A DNA stretch of 64,000 bases from Sinorhizobium sp. A49 (GCF_002002725.1 NZ_MUNW01000039.1:49883-113882), one strand, 5' to 3'; shown: positions 35,593-46,453, numbered from the stretch's first letter. Notes: generated by a model not told the origin, from the sequence alone. Numbers and translations: made by a program.

Positions 35593-36345
35593 TCACTCCT
35601 CTTTCGGCAGATCCTTCTTGGTGAATGCGGCGATGTAGCCCTTGCGTCGGAGCTCGTCGCCAATCGCAAAATGTTGTCTCAGCTTGTGTTCTGCCTCGTT
35701 CGGCTCGCGCGAGAGCAGGCAGAGATAGATCTCGCGATGGGCCTCGACGAGGTAGTCGCGGATACCGCCGATTTCGTGCGTCTCCACGCGCCGATTGACG
35801 TGGCTGCGCCTCAGCAAGGTCGCGATGGACTGGTAGATCGTGATGAGCGCCGGGCTTCGGCTGGCTTCGACCAGCGCCAGATGGAATGCGAAGTCGGCCG
35901 CACCGCCATCCTCGGCGTCGTCCAGCGTCTCCATCAGGCGAGCAAGCAGTCCACCGATCCGGGAAAGGTCGCCGTCTGTCGCGCGAAGGCATGCAAGACG
36001 GATGGCCTGGCACTCGATAGCGATGCGCGCCTGCATGATATCATCCATCATGTCGGGCTGCTGGGCCAGGCAGAAGGTCAGAAAGTCGCCGAGCACGGCC
36101 ATGTCCGCCCTGCGCACGAATGCCCCCTTGCCATGGCGTATGTCGAGAAAGCCGAGGTTCGCCAGCGATCGCAGCGCCTCCCGCAAAACGGGCCGGGAGA
36201 CACCAAGCGTCAGCGACAATTCCCGTTCGCCCAGCAGGCGATCCCCCTCTTTCAGCGCTCCGGACAGCAGTTGCTCCCGGAAGAAGGTGAGAACCTTCTC
36301 CGTGCCTGCAATGTCCGCTGCCTCCTCCGCAACGACTGTGTTCAT
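35593..36345 (-). CDS. GntR family regulator, FadR subfamily (FCD domain)
   Basis: This 250-residue protein has a winged helix (ALKEGDRLLGERELSLTLGVSRPVLREALRSL in outline, about residues 30-62) and an all-helical FCD effector domain with the usual metal-site pattern DFAFHLALVEAS, a middle histidine (RRSHVNRR) and EAHREIYLCL. It is the first gene of the TRAP-rpiB unit. A TGGT-N3-ACCA dyad of FadR type lies 14 bases upstream of its start, suggesting autoregulation by the organic acid. Confidence 0.9.
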   Translation of the reverse strand: MNTVVAEEAADIAGTEKVLTFFREQLLSGALKEGDRLLGERELSLTLGVSRPVLREALRSLANLGFLDIRHGKGAFVRRADMAVLGDFLTFCLAQQPDMMDDIMQARIAIECQAIRLACLRATDGDLSRIGGLLARLMETLDDAEDGGAADFAFHLALVEASRSPALITIYQSIATLLRRSHVNRRVETHEIGGIRDYLVEAHREIYLCLLSREPNEAEHKLRQHFAIGDELRRKGYIAAFTKKDLPKEE

Positions 36346-36358
36346 AACTGGCCTCCAC

Positions 36359-36369
36359 TGGTATGACCA
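36359..36369. promoter_or_regulatory. FadR-type operator TGGTATGACCA
   Basis: This TGGT-N3-ACCA dyad is the consensus form for FadR-subfamily regulators. It overlaps a wider inverted repeat, ACTGGT (36357-36362) and ACCAGT (36377-36382). It is positioned to control the GntR-TRAP operon. Confidence 0.65.
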
Positions 36370-36698
36370 CTAATACACCAGTTGTATGTGACGTCAAGGC
36401 GGCTGCCACCGACGGGGAAAATTTGATGTCGGATTGGTGATTAGGGACCACTGGTCGAAACGGTCCGAAATGTTCGACCTGGCTTGCGGCCACCGGTTTC
36501 CGTCGGGGTCGAACTCGGCGCCTGGGCGTCTGCGAGCCGCCAGAACCTGGCTCGCGACCGCAGTTAGAAGGACGATTCCATCGCTCGCCTCGATAGCGCT
36601 ACGGATCGCTGTGTCCGACTGCCGAGACGCGCAGCGACCGCCCTGCCGGATCGCTTGAAAAGATCACCCCCCTTGGGCGGTCGACTTCATCGGCAGCA

Positions 36699-37163
36699 TA
36701 TCGGTCGGGCACAAGCCGCCACATCGTCGGACGATTGCAACTCGTCTCGAAGACATCGACCTGCAGAAGCGCGCCAAAGGGCAGGGCGAAACCGAAGTCG
36801 TGAAGCGAACAACTGCTGTTCCAGGAATGCTCACTGCCTCGCGTCCACTCCAAATCGTGCAAGTCGATCATACCAAAGCAGATATCTTTGTCGTCGACGA
36901 GGAAACGCGTCTACCAATCGAGAGGCCTTGGCTAACTCTTGCGATGGACGTGTGCAGCCGGATGGTGACCGGGTTTTACCTCACAATGGAAGCCCCCTCC
37001 CGGCTCTCTACCAGCTTATGCTTGCTACACTCCGTCTTTGATAAATCACCATGGTTTCGTCAAATACGACCCAAGGGATATGTCTCGTATTTTCGTGCGG
37101 CGACCTTCGGGCAAGTTCGTGGAAGCTCGCTACGCCGATCTCACCTTGCCCTCCGTAACGCTG
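36699..37163 (+). pseudogene. Mu/TniA-like DDE transposase remnant
   Basis: KPPHRRTIATRLEDIDLQKR leads to RPLQIVQVDHTKADIFVVDE, RPWLTLAMDVCSRMVTGFYL and APSRLSTSLCLLHSV, the first half of a Mu/TniA-type integrase core with two of its catalytic aspartates (VDHT, AMDV). After an internal deletion and frame change near 37050 come HHGFVKYDPRDMSRIFVRRP and FVEARYADLTLPSVTL, the C-terminal barrel. The third catalytic residue is lost, so the gene is dead. Confidence 0.75.
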
Positions 37164-37739
37164 CACTAAGCATTTCCGGCGATCGTCCCGTCAAATACCC
37201 TCTGCTCGGCCTCGACTTTGAAAGCAGTGGCGAGCGCTTTCGAGAGGCAGTTGGCTATATGAGGCAGGCTTGGCAGCCTGGCGGCCTGCCGGTCGACGGT
37301 AGGCGTGATCCGACACTCGACATTCTTCCGCGTCCGGCGCAGACGAGCATTCCGCTCATTGTCGCAGGCCAAGCCCGGCAAGACGATGACTGGCTTGCTG
37401 GCAACATGGACGGCCGTTTCGTCTATCCGGCAGCCTCGAAATGCCGTCACTCCAGACGAAAGCCTGGTCCGATGCGACGGCGCGCAAGGGTGCGTTCATC
37501 AGCGCCTTTCATCTCGATTTGCTCAATGACCCCGACGCATCCGCTCAGCCTATCCGCTTCGGAGCCCGCCTCGGCCGCAAGGCTTTGGTCGATCACTTTG
37601 GCGCGCTCGCCGGGACAGGTGTCGATCATTAGCTATCAACCTTAGCCAATCAAGCCGCCCGCCGGCAGAGGTCATCGAGGAACTTGCTTCCGATGTCATG
37701 CCGCGGCAAGGCAAAAATCCCGCAATACATGCTGCTTGA
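37164..37739 (+). pseudogene. Luciferase-like monooxygenase, truncated and frameshifted
   Basis: SGDRPVKYPLLGLDFESSGE, RFREAVGYMRQAWQPGGLPV and RPAQTSIPLIVAGQARQDDD match bacterial-luciferase-family flavin monooxygenases. After a frame change near 37440 come KAWSDATARKGAFISAFHLD and FGARLGRKALVDHFGAL, and after another near 37628 come [16 protein letters not shown] and [12 protein letters not shown] up to TGA. The N-terminal barrel half is replaced by the transposase remnant. Two frameshifts and a truncation leave no function. Confidence 0.7.
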
Positions 37740-37754
37740 ACCCATGGGAGAAAC

Positions 37755-37991
37755 TCTTGAAATTCGTAAATTCGCACGGAGCCGCCATTCCTTCGCTCCG
37801 CGGTGTCTTCCGCATGTCGGACGCCGAGGTGGAAAGTGTCGTTCCTGCCGCCCTGGAAGCGGGCTTCCGCCATTTCGACACAGCGCAGATTTATCAGAAC
37901 GAAGCTGCGCTTGGCCGTGCCCTTTGAGAAGGCTGGCGCGCGCCGCGAGGACTTTTTTCTAACCACCAACGTCTGCGTCGAACCAAGCTGA
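37755..37991 (+). pseudogene. Aldo/keto reductase N-terminal fragment
   Basis: [20 protein letters not shown] and [20 protein letters not shown] with ALGRAL match the start of aldo/keto reductases, including the catalytic-region FDTAxxYxNE. A TGA then interrupts the frame at 37925-37927, and KAGARREDFFLTTNV continues in another frame before the sequence ends. The remaining barrel and the catalytic lysine are missing. Confidence 0.7.
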
Positions 37992-38023
37992 ATGACGCGG
38001 CGGATTCCGGCAAGACGGAACAC

Positions 38024-38914
<891 letters not shown>

Positions 38915-38919
38915 TCACC

Positions 38920-38934
38920 ATAATATTTGGTTAT
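38920..38934. promoter_or_regulatory. LysR-type site ATAA-N7-TTAT
   Basis: ATAATATTTGGTTAT matches the dyad recognised by OccR-type regulators and contains a T-N11-A core. It lies nine bases from the LysR start and about 110 bases from the importer start. Confidence 0.6.
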
Positions 38935-39044
38935 GCTCGCGGCCCGATTACGAATTTGACGGTATTGAAGCAAGCTGTCAAACCCACTGGAAAACAAACC
39001 ATGGCGTCTGGCTCGAACTGGCGCCGCACCAAGGGAACAAACTG

Positions 39045-39770
39045 GTGGGTGCTTTGAGCGCGTATCTCGATCTGATGGGGTTCGCCGAGGGGGCCTGGGG
39101 CATGGATATGCTCAAGGCGACAGGCGTTACCCTTTGCGTCGCCCTCAGCGGCTTTGCCGCCGGGGCGGTTTTTGGCGGTCTCTCCGCGGCGGCGTCGTTC
39201 TCGTCGCTGCGTGCTCTGAGGGCGTTGGCCGATGGTTACACCACCATCCTGCGCGGTATTCCCGACCTGCTCGTCATCTATCTCTTCTATTTCGGCAGCA
39301 GCGCGGTTTTAAGCCAACTCGGCGCTCTGCTCGGCTCCGAGGGCTTCATCAGCGCGCCCGTCTTCCTGACCGGCGCACTGGCGATCGGGGTGGTTTCAGG
39401 CGCCTATCAGGCCGAGGTCTATCGCGGTGCGGTGCTCGCGCTCTCCAAGGGCGAAATTGAAGCGGCAAGGGCCTATGGCATGCCGAACCACCTGCTGTTT
39501 CGCCGCATAATCCTGCCCCAAGCGACGCGGTTTGCAATCCCGGGGGTCGGCAATGTCTGGCAACTGGTGCTGAAGGAATCAGCACTCATCTCGGTGGTGG
39601 GGCTGATCGAACTGATGCGACAGGCCCAGATCGGCGCGGGCTCGACCCGCAAACCCTTCACGTTCTTCCTGACGGCTGCGGTGCTCTACCTGCTGATCAG
39701 CTTCGTGTCGGGCGTCCTGTTCCGGATTGCAGAGAAGCGCGCCATGCGCGGGATCAGGCGGGCACTATGA
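39045..39770 (+). CDS. Opine-type ABC permease (OccQ/NocQ-like)
   Basis: This 241-residue inner-membrane permease of the HisQ type has the EAA loop GAVLALSKGEIEAARAYGMPNHL and the segment RGIPDLLVIYLFYFGSSAVL. The GTG at 39045 is chosen because AAGGGA lies nine bases upstream and the product then matches the 236-residue length of OccQ; the longer upstream reading has no membrane character. It overlaps the next permease by four bases (ATGA). Confidence 0.88.
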   Translation: MGALSAYLDLMGFAEGAWGMDMLKATGVTLCVALSGFAAGAVFGGLSAAASFSSLRALRALADGYTTILRGIPDLLVIYLFYFGSSAVLSQLGALLGSEGFISAPVFLTGALAIGVVSGAYQAEVYRGAVLALSKGEIEAARAYGMPNHLLFRRIILPQATRFAIPGVGNVWQLVLKESALISVVGLIELMRQAQIGAGSTRKPFTFFLTAAVLYLLISFVSGVLFRIAEKRAMRGIRRAL

Positions 39771-40486
39771 TCGATCTTCCCTTCATCTACGACGCCTTCG
39801 TGCAACTTTGCAGCGGCATCCCGCTGACGCTGCAACTGATGGCGGTGTCCGTCGCATCCGGCGCCGTTCTGGCAATTGCTCTCGCAGCGATGAGACTGTC
39901 GTCCTGGCCACCGCTCGACCTTCTGGCGCGGATTTACATCTTCATCTTTCGCGGCACGCCGCTTCTGGTGCAGCTCTATCTCATCTACTACGGCCTCAGC
40001 CAGTTTCCCGAACTGCGCAAGACCTTCCTCTGGCCGTTCCTGCGGGAGGCCTATTGGTGCGCAGCGCTGGCGCTCGCGCTCAACACAGCAGCCTACAGCG
40101 CGGAAATCATCCGCGGCGGCGTGCTCTCAGTGCCTACGGGGCAGATCGAGGCCGCGCGTGCCTATGGGATGAGCGGCTTCACTCTCATTCGCCGAATTAT
40201 CGCGCCGCAGGCGCTGCGGCAGATGCTGCCTGGCTACTCGAACGAAGTGATCCTGATGGTGAAATCGACGGCGCTGGCCTCGACCATAACCATGATGGAA
40301 GTCACAGGGCTGGCGGCGAAACTCATCTCGGCGACCTACCGGCCGGTCGAGATCTTCATCGCCGCCGGCGCGATCTATCTGCTGCTCAATTTCATCGTCA
40401 GCCGGCTGTTCAAGCAGTTCGAGTACCGGCTTTCAGCCGCGCAGCGCCAACCCCTCTACCGACGTGCCGCAGGAGAAAATGCATGA
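39767..40486 (+). CDS. Opine-type ABC permease (OccM/NocM-like)
   Basis: This 239-residue permease has five to six membrane helices, RGTPLLVQLYLIYYGLSQFP (typical of OccM) and the EAA loop GGVLSVPTGQIEAARAYGMSG. It forms the pore with the preceding permease. Its stop overlaps the ATPase start as ATGA. Confidence 0.9.
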   Translation: MIDLPFIYDAFVQLCSGIPLTLQLMAVSVASGAVLAIALAAMRLSSWPPLDLLARIYIFIFRGTPLLVQLYLIYYGLSQFPELRKTFLWPFLREAYWCAALALALNTAAYSAEIIRGGVLSVPTGQIEAARAYGMSGFTLIRRIIAPQALRQMLPGYSNEVILMVKSTALASTITMMEVTGLAAKLISATYRPVEIFIAAGAIYLLLNFIVSRLFKQFEYRLSAAQRQPLYRRAAGENA

Positions 40487-41265
40487 TGAACGCACCCCTC
40501 GCGCCGGCCGTGAGGATCACCGGGCTCGAGAAGAGCTACGGTGCCTACAAGGTGCTGCACTCCATCTCGTTCAGTGCCAACCAGGGTGAAGTCGTCTCGA
40601 TCCTCGGGGCCTCGGGATCCGGCAAGTCCACGCTGCTTCGCTGCATCAACATGCTGGAAGTGCCGGATGCGGGGGAAATCTCCATTCACGGTGAGAGCTA
40701 CAGGCTTACGCAGCGTTCGGGCTTTGCCCCGCGCGTCGCCGATCCGAAGCAACTGCTGCGGCTTCGCTCCCAGGCGACGATGGTGTTCCAGTCCTTCAAT
40801 CTCTGGTCACACTTGACGATCCTGGAAAATCTGATCGAAGCGCCGGTCCATGTGCAAAAGCGCAAGCGTGCCGAATGTATCGCGGAGGCTGAAGCCCTCC
40901 TCGAGCGGGTGGGCATTGCCGACAAACGCAACTTCTATCCGGCGCATCTTTCCGGCGGCCAGCAGCAACGTGCGGCGATTGCCCGGGCACTCGCCATGCG
41001 GCCCAAGATCATGCTGTTCGATGAGCCGACTTCGGCGCTCGATCCGGAGCTGGTCGCCGAAGTGCTGAAGGTCATGCGCGATCTCGCAGCCGAGGGCCGC
41101 ACCATGCTCGTCGTTACCCATGAGATGGGCTTTGCCCGCGACGTCTCGAGCCGCGTTCTATTCCTGCACAAGGGGCTGATCGAAGAGGACGGCCGCCCGG
41201 AACAGGTCTTCTCGAACCCGAAGAGCGACCGCTTCCGCCAGTTTATTTCCAAGCACAACGCCTAA
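40483..41265 (+). CDS. Opine-type ABC ATP-binding protein (OccP/NocP-like)
   Basis: This 260-residue ATPase has Walker A GASGSGKST (42-50), Q-loop VFQSFNLWSH, signature LSGGQ (156-160), Walker B IMLFDE (176-181), DEPTSALD and H213. It belongs to the HisP/OccP group. AGGAGA seven bases before ATG 40483 is the ribosome binding site; ATG 40486 is an alternative. It powers uptake by the two permeases upstream. Confidence 0.92.
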   Translation: MMNAPLAPAVRITGLEKSYGAYKVLHSISFSANQGEVVSILGASGSGKSTLLRCINMLEVPDAGEISIHGESYRLTQRSGFAPRVADPKQLLRLRSQATMVFQSFNLWSHLTILENLIEAPVHVQKRKRAECIAEAEALLERVGIADKRNFYPAHLSGGQQQRAAIARALAMRPKIMLFDEPTSALDPELVAEVLKVMRDLAAEGRTMLVVTHEMGFARDVSSRVLFLHKGLIEEDGRPEQVFSNPKSDRFRQFISKHNA

Positions 41266-41277
41266 AACCAATTTTGA

Positions 41278-42126
<849 letters not shown>

Positions 42127-42138
42127 ACCTCGACAACC

Positions 42139-42163
42139 GGCCCGTCCGAGTTACGGGCGGGCC
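42139..42163 (+). terminator. Stem-loop after the opine-type binding-protein gene
   Basis: GGCCCGTCCG pairs with CGGGCGGGCC (one T-G pair) around AGTTA. It separates the importer genes from the oxidase genes. Confidence 0.55.
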
Positions 42164-42190
42164 ACGCCACCGGCATACGGACCGAAAAGC

Positions 42191-43312
42191 ATGCGCAGAC
42201 TGCCAGATCAGGACATCGTCATCATTGGAGCAGGCCTTGTGGGCGCCGCCCTCGCCTGGGGCCTTGCGCGCGCGGGTGAGCGGCCGCTGCTTCTGGACGG
42301 AGACGATCTGTCGCTGCGCGCATCTCGCGCCAACTTTGCGTTGATCTGGGTTCAGGGCAAGGGTCTCGGCGCTCCCCATTATGCACGCTGGACAATGCGC
42401 TCGACCCGCCTCTGGCCGGAATTCGCGGCCGCATTAAAAGAGACGTCCGGCGTCGATGTTGCCCTGAAGCAAAATGGGGGCTTCACCTTTGCGCTGAGCG
42501 AAGCCGAGCTGGAACGGACGCATGACGACGTCGTGACGGTTGCACGCGAACTTGGCGATGATGCCACCGAACATACCCTGCTCGACCACGCAGAGACGGC
42601 GAAACTGGTGCCGGCGATCGGGCGGGATGTCGTCGGCTCCGTCTATTCTCCAATGGATGGCGACGTGAATTCGCTCCGCCTGCTCCGGGCGCTTCATACC
42701 GGCATGATAAATCTAGGCGCTGCTTACGAGCCGCATTGTGAGATCGACGAGATCACTCCCCGATCGGGCGGCTTCCAATTGAAGGGTTCCTGGGGCGAGG
42801 TTTTCGCCCAACGCATCGTCCTGACGGCTGGCGTCGGCAACAGCCGGCTTGCCGCGATGGTTGGTATTCACGCGCCCTCCGTGCGCAGCAAGGGGCAGAT
42901 CCTCGTCACCGAAAAATGCCGTCCATTTTTCCCCTACACTTCGGCCACGTTGAGACAAGCCGACGAAGGCGGCGTGATGATCGGCGACAGCCAGGAAACC
43001 CACACGGACTCGATTGCCACCAACCAGGACATCAGCGCGGTTCTGGCCGATCGGGCCATCCGGACATTTCCCTGCCTGAGTGGCGTCAACGTCCTTCGCT
43101 CCTGGGCCGGCTTCCGCGTCAAGACGCCCGACGGTTTTCCCATTTACGAGCAATCGGCCGCCCATCCCGGTGCCTATGTGGCGATGTGTCATTCCGGGGT
43201 AACGCTTGCCGCTGTCCACGCGCTAGTCGTCGCCGACGAGATCGCCACCCAACAAGCCGTGGTTGCCGGCGACACCTTCACCGGCCGGAGGTTTCATGTT
43301 TCGCAGAATTGA
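42191..43312 (+). CDS. FAD oxidoreductase subunit, octopine/nopaline oxidase subunit B-like
   Basis: This 373-residue DAO-family flavoprotein has IVIIGAGLVGAALAWGLARA, the segment ASRANFALIWVQGKGLGAPHY (shown in part) and the C-terminal MCHSGVTLAAVHALVVADEI. This is the pattern of OoxB/NoxB and HcnC, catalytic subunits that oxidise imino-diacid-type substrates in a heteromeric complex. The next two genes encode the expected 2Fe-2S and HcnB-like partners. It overlaps the small subunit gene by 17 bases. Confidence 0.85.
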   Translation: MRRLPDQDIVIIGAGLVGAALAWGLARAGERPLLLDGDDLSLRASRANFALIWVQGKGLGAPHYARWTMRSTRLWPEFAAALKETSGVDVALKQNGGFTFALSEAELERTHDDVVTVARELGDDATEHTLLDHAETAKLVPAIGRDVVGSVYSPMDGDVNSLRLLRALHTGMINLGAAYEPHCEIDEITPRSGGFQLKGSWGEVFAQRIVLTAGVGNSRLAAMVGIHAPSVRSKGQILVTEKCRPFFPYTSATLRQADEGGVMIGDSQETHTDSIATNQDISAVLADRAIRTFPCLSGVNVLRSWAGFRVKTPDGFPIYEQSAAHPGAYVAMCHSGVTLAAVHALVVADEIATQQAVVAGDTFTGRRFHVSQN

Positions 43313-43595
43313 TAAAGCAACAGATACCGTCGCCATCACGTTCGACGGTATCCCGATGCGCGTCGACACCGAACAGACGGTGTCCGCAGCACTCCTTGGC
43401 CAAGGTATCAGCACGTTGCGCAAGAGCGTCGTCGGCGATCGCCCACGCGCGCCCTACTGCCTGATGGGTGTCTGCTTCGAATGCCTGGTTACCATCGACG
43501 GCATTCAGAACCGGCAGGCCTGCATGACCATCGTGCGTGACGGGATGGCGATCTCATCGCAAAGCGGTGCCCGCGCTCTGGACGAAGGGTGCTGA
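43296..43595 (+). CDS. 2Fe-2S ferredoxin-like small subunit of opine-type oxidase
   Basis: This 99-residue protein has a plant-ferredoxin-type cluster motif, C55-x4-C60-x2-C63-x12-C76 (CLMGVCFECLVTIDG ... QACM). It would pass electrons between the two flavoprotein subunits. ATG 43296 (MFRRIDKATD) lies within the end of the preceding gene, and AGGTTTC-like purines precede it. Its homologs accompany HcnBC- and OoxAB-type oxidases. Confidence 0.87.
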   Translation: MFRRIDKATDTVAITFDGIPMRVDTEQTVSAALLGQGISTLRKSVVGDRPRAPYCLMGVCFECLVTIDGIQNRQACMTIVRDGMAISSQSGARALDEGC

Positions 43596-43597
43596 CA

Positions 43598-45076
43598 ATG
43601 ACGCTCCGGAAAATCGACGATGTTCATCGTCTCGACCGCGAATACGATCTCGCGATCATCGGTGCGGGGCCGGCCGGAATGGCAGCGGCGGCGGAAGCGG
43701 CGGCCGCTGGCGCGCGAACGATCCTCCTTGACGAAAACCCCGCCCCCGGCGGCCAGATCTACCGGTCAATCGAAAGGAATTCGCCGGCAAGACGCGCGTT
43801 CCTCGGCAAGGACTACTGGAAGGGAAAGGATATCCTTAAGGCGTTTCTTCAGTGCGACGCCGCCTATCTGCCCCAAGCACTTGTCTGGAGCGTCGAGCAA
43901 GGTGAGACCGATGGAAAGGCATCCGTCGAACTGCGCGTTTCGGCCGGTGGCAAAAGCAGCATCGTCCATGCGCGACGGGTCGTCTTCGCCACCGGCGCGA
44001 TGGAGCGGCCGATGCCCGTAAGGGGGTGGACGCTTCCAGGCGTCATGACGATCGGCGCGGCCCAAATCGCACTCAAATCCTCAGGGCTGGTGCCCGACGG
44101 CCGCGTTGTTTTGGCAGGCAGCGGCCCCCTGCTTTATCTCTTTGCCGACCAATTGCTGCAGGCAGGTGGCAACCTCGTCGCGGTACTGGACACTACGCCG
44201 CGTTCGAACTGGGCGAAGGCGCTGCCTTTCCTGCCCCCGTTTCTGGTTTCGCCCTATCTGCTGAAAGGCCTGGCGCTGTTGGTGAAGGTCCGGCGCTCGG
44301 TGCCGGTTTTCACCGGCGTCGGGACGATCGAGGTCTTCGGTCAGGACCGGGCCTCCGCAATCCGCTTCCAGGCCAAGGGCCGGACGGAAGAAATCGACAT
44401 CGACAGCGCCTTCCTGCATCAGGGAGTCGTCCCGAACAACAGCCTGGCCAACGCAACCGGATGCCTTCTTGGCTGGAATGACCGTCAGAAGTGTTTTCAG
44501 CCAGAACTTGACACACGCGGTCGATCCTCGCTGCCGGCGATCTACGTCGCCGGTGACGGCGGCGGCATAGGCGGCGCGCTCGTCGCGGAGGTCGGCGGGC
44601 GGATAGCGGCGCTGGCCGCCTGTCTCGATCTCTTTCCGGAGAAGACGCGCCAGATCGGACCGCTCCTGGCGAAGCACGAAAAGCGGCGCAGAGTCTTGTC
44701 GCGCGGGCGCACCTTTATCGACACGCTCTATCAGCCCGCCGTGGCGTTTCGCGCGCCGACCGATCTGGAGACGATCGCATGCCGCTGCGAAGAAGTGACA
44801 GTCGGCGCCATCCGTGATGCCGCCGCGCGCAACGTGGTCGGCCCCAACCAGCTCAAGACGATGCTGCGTTGTGGCATGGGGTCGTGCCAGGGGCGCATGT
44901 GCACGGCGACCATCACCGAGATCCTGGCTGACGTGCAACAGCGGTCCCCCGACGATATCGGCACCTACAGGCTTCGCACACCGATAAAGCCCGTCCCCTT
45001 GCGCGAGTTCGCCTCGCTCCCCCTCACGCCGGATGCCGTTCAGGCCGTTACCGGTGACCACTCCGACAGAAGCTAA
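43598..45076 (+). CDS. NAD(P)/FAD oxidoreductase subunit, OoxA/HcnB-like
   Basis: This 492-residue flavoprotein has an N-terminal FAD motif (LAIIGAGPAGMAAAAEAAAA, 20 residues) and DENPAPGGQIYRS, a second nucleotide-binding region (VVLAGSGPLLYLFADQLL) and a BFD-type 2Fe-2S site at C395, C397, C425, C430 and C435 (CRCEE ... CGMGSCQGRMC). It is the A subunit of the three-part oxidase and hands electrons on, probably to the respiratory chain. It starts two bases after the small subunit. Confidence 0.87.
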   Translation: MTLRKIDDVHRLDREYDLAIIGAGPAGMAAAAEAAAAGARTILLDENPAPGGQIYRSIERNSPARRAFLGKDYWKGKDILKAFLQCDAAYLPQALVWSVEQGETDGKASVELRVSAGGKSSIVHARRVVFATGAMERPMPVRGWTLPGVMTIGAAQIALKSSGLVPDGRVVLAGSGPLLYLFADQLLQAGGNLVAVLDTTPRSNWAKALPFLPPFLVSPYLLKGLALLVKVRRSVPVFTGVGTIEVFGQDRASAIRFQAKGRTEEIDIDSAFLHQGVVPNNSLANATGCLLGWNDRQKCFQPELDTRGRSSLPAIYVAGDGGGIGGALVAEVGGRIAALAACLDLFPEKTRQIGPLLAKHEKRRRVLSRGRTFIDTLYQPAVAFRAPTDLETIACRCEEVTVGAIRDAAARNVVGPNQLKTMLRCGMGSCQGRMCTATITEILADVQQRSPDDIGTYRLRTPIKPVPLREFASLPLTPDAVQAVTGDHSDRS

Positions 45077-45097
45077 CCCCTCAACAAAGGAAACAAA

Positions 45098-45442
45098 ATG
45101 GCAGAACGTCATCTCCGCACACCCATCATGCACCGCGTCGTTGAACACAACGGCATCGTCTATGTCGGCGGCACGACCTGTGACGACGAAAGCCTCGACA
45201 TGGCCGGCCAGACCCGGGAAATCCTGGCGAAGATCGATCGTTACCTGGCGGAAGCTGGCACCGACAAGACGAAGCTCCTGACGGCCACGATCTTCGTGAC
45301 TGACCTTGGGAAGAAGCCGGACATGGATGCCGTTTGGAAGGCCTGGGTTGGCCCGGAAGAGCTGCCGACCCGTGCGACCGTGGGCGTTGCCGATCTCGGT
45401 GGTGACACGCTGATCGAAGTGGTCGTCTCGGCCTACAAGTAG
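45098..45442 (+). CDS. RidA/YjgF family enamine/imine deaminase
   Basis: This 114-residue protein has the RidA fold and the catalytic arginine R92 (LPTRATVGVADL) with E107. RidA hydrolyses reactive enamines and imines to keto acids and ammonia. It lies 21 bases after the oxidase A subunit, so it probably finishes the reaction by hydrolysing the imine released by the oxidase. It is paralogous to the protein at 49360-49710 (shared RVVEHNGIVYVGG-type N terminus). Confidence 0.9.
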   Translation: MAERHLRTPIMHRVVEHNGIVYVGGTTCDDESLDMAGQTREILAKIDRYLAEAGTDKTKLLTATIFVTDLGKKPDMDAVWKAWVGPEELPTRATVGVADLGGDTLIEVVVSAYK

Positions 45443-45452
45443 CCGTCGCTGA

Positions 45453-45490
45453 CCGGATCATGCGAGACGACCCTGTCTCGCATGATCCGG
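45453..45490. terminator. Bidirectional terminator hairpin
   Basis: CCGGATCATGCGAGAC and GTCTCGCATGATCCGG form a perfect 16-bp stem around GACCCT. It fills the gap between the convergent RidA (stop 45442) and LysR (stop 45496) genes. Confidence 0.8.
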
Positions 45491-45495
45491 CGCGG

Positions 45496-46413
45496 TCATT
45501 CAGGCGCGCTCGGTCCGGCCTGAAGCTTGTCGAACGGGGCGACCGCCTGTCGCAGAAAATCTATGAGCTTGCTGGCCGCGAGCGATCGTGGATGGTTCCT
45601 CGGTGTAAGCACCCACAGATCGATCGTCGTTTCCGGAACGATACTGCGCCGCACGAGAACGTCGCTGCCAAAATCGAGCCCGACGAACGAAGGCACGATG
45701 GAAACGCCAACGCCATTGGCAACGAAACAACAGGCCGTCTCCGAGAGCGGCACCTCGATCCGGTTTCTCTTCTGCACGCCCTTGATCTGAAAGGCGCGGT
45801 CAATTGTCATCAGCGAGCAATCGTCACGCGCCAGCGAAACGAAGGGATCGCCGCCGAGATCTTCGAGATCGATAACGGATTTTTCCGCCAGCGGATGGTG
45901 CGCGGGAAGCACGCAGACCATTTCGAAACGCATAAGACGCTCGGCATCGACGTTGGGATGCTCGAACGGCAGCACGCTGAGGCCGATATCCACCTGTTGT
46001 GCCGCGACGAGATCGATGATGCGCGGCGAAGGCAGGCTTCGCATCGTGAAGTGAATATCGGGCTGTTCGGCAAGCAGGGGCGAAAGCGCTTGGGCGAGAA
46101 AACGCGTGGTCAGCGCCGGCGGGGCGACAAGCGTGATCTCCCCCCATTCCTGATTGCGGACGGCGTCGGCGAGCCGTGCCACGCGCGCGGTCCCCGAGAA
46201 CATCTTTGCGACCTCGACCGCAAGCATGCGACCTTCAAGTGTTGGCGTGAGCCGGCCGCCGGCGCGAACGAAAAGCCGGAAACCGCAGGCATCCGAAAAG
46301 CTGCGCAGGAGCTTGCTGACCGCCGGCTGAGAGATCCGCATGCGCTCAGCGGCAAGCGTGGCGGATCCGGTCTCGACGGTATTGTGGAACGCCTCCAACT
46401 GGCGGATGTTCAT
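45496..46413 (-). CDS. LysR family transcriptional regulator
   Basis: This 305-residue regulator starts MNIRQLEAFHNTVETGSATL and has the helix-turn-helix AAERMRISQPAVSKLLRSF followed by a periplasmic-binding-like effector domain (ITLVAPPALTTRFLAQALSP). It is divergent from the peptide-type binding protein at 46566-48170 and probably controls that unit. ATG 46413 is chosen because the LysR N terminus starts there; the upstream reading is unrelated. Confidence 0.88.
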   Translation of the reverse strand: MNIRQLEAFHNTVETGSATLAAERMRISQPAVSKLLRSFSDACGFRLFVRAGGRLTPTLEGRMLAVEVAKMFSGTARVARLADAVRNQEWGEITLVAPPALTTRFLAQALSPLLAEQPDIHFTMRSLPSPRIIDLVAAQQVDIGLSVLPFEHPNVDAERLMRFEMVCVLPAHHPLAEKSVIDLEDLGGDPFVSLARDDCSLMTIDRAFQIKGVQKRNRIEVPLSETACCFVANGVGVSIVPSFVGLDFGSDVLVRRSIVPETTIDLWVLTPRNHPRSLAASKLIDFLRQAVAPFDKLQAGPSAPE

Positions 46414-46453
46414 GCGTATGCCTTTGCCTTGAATCGAGCAACATGAGCTTCGG

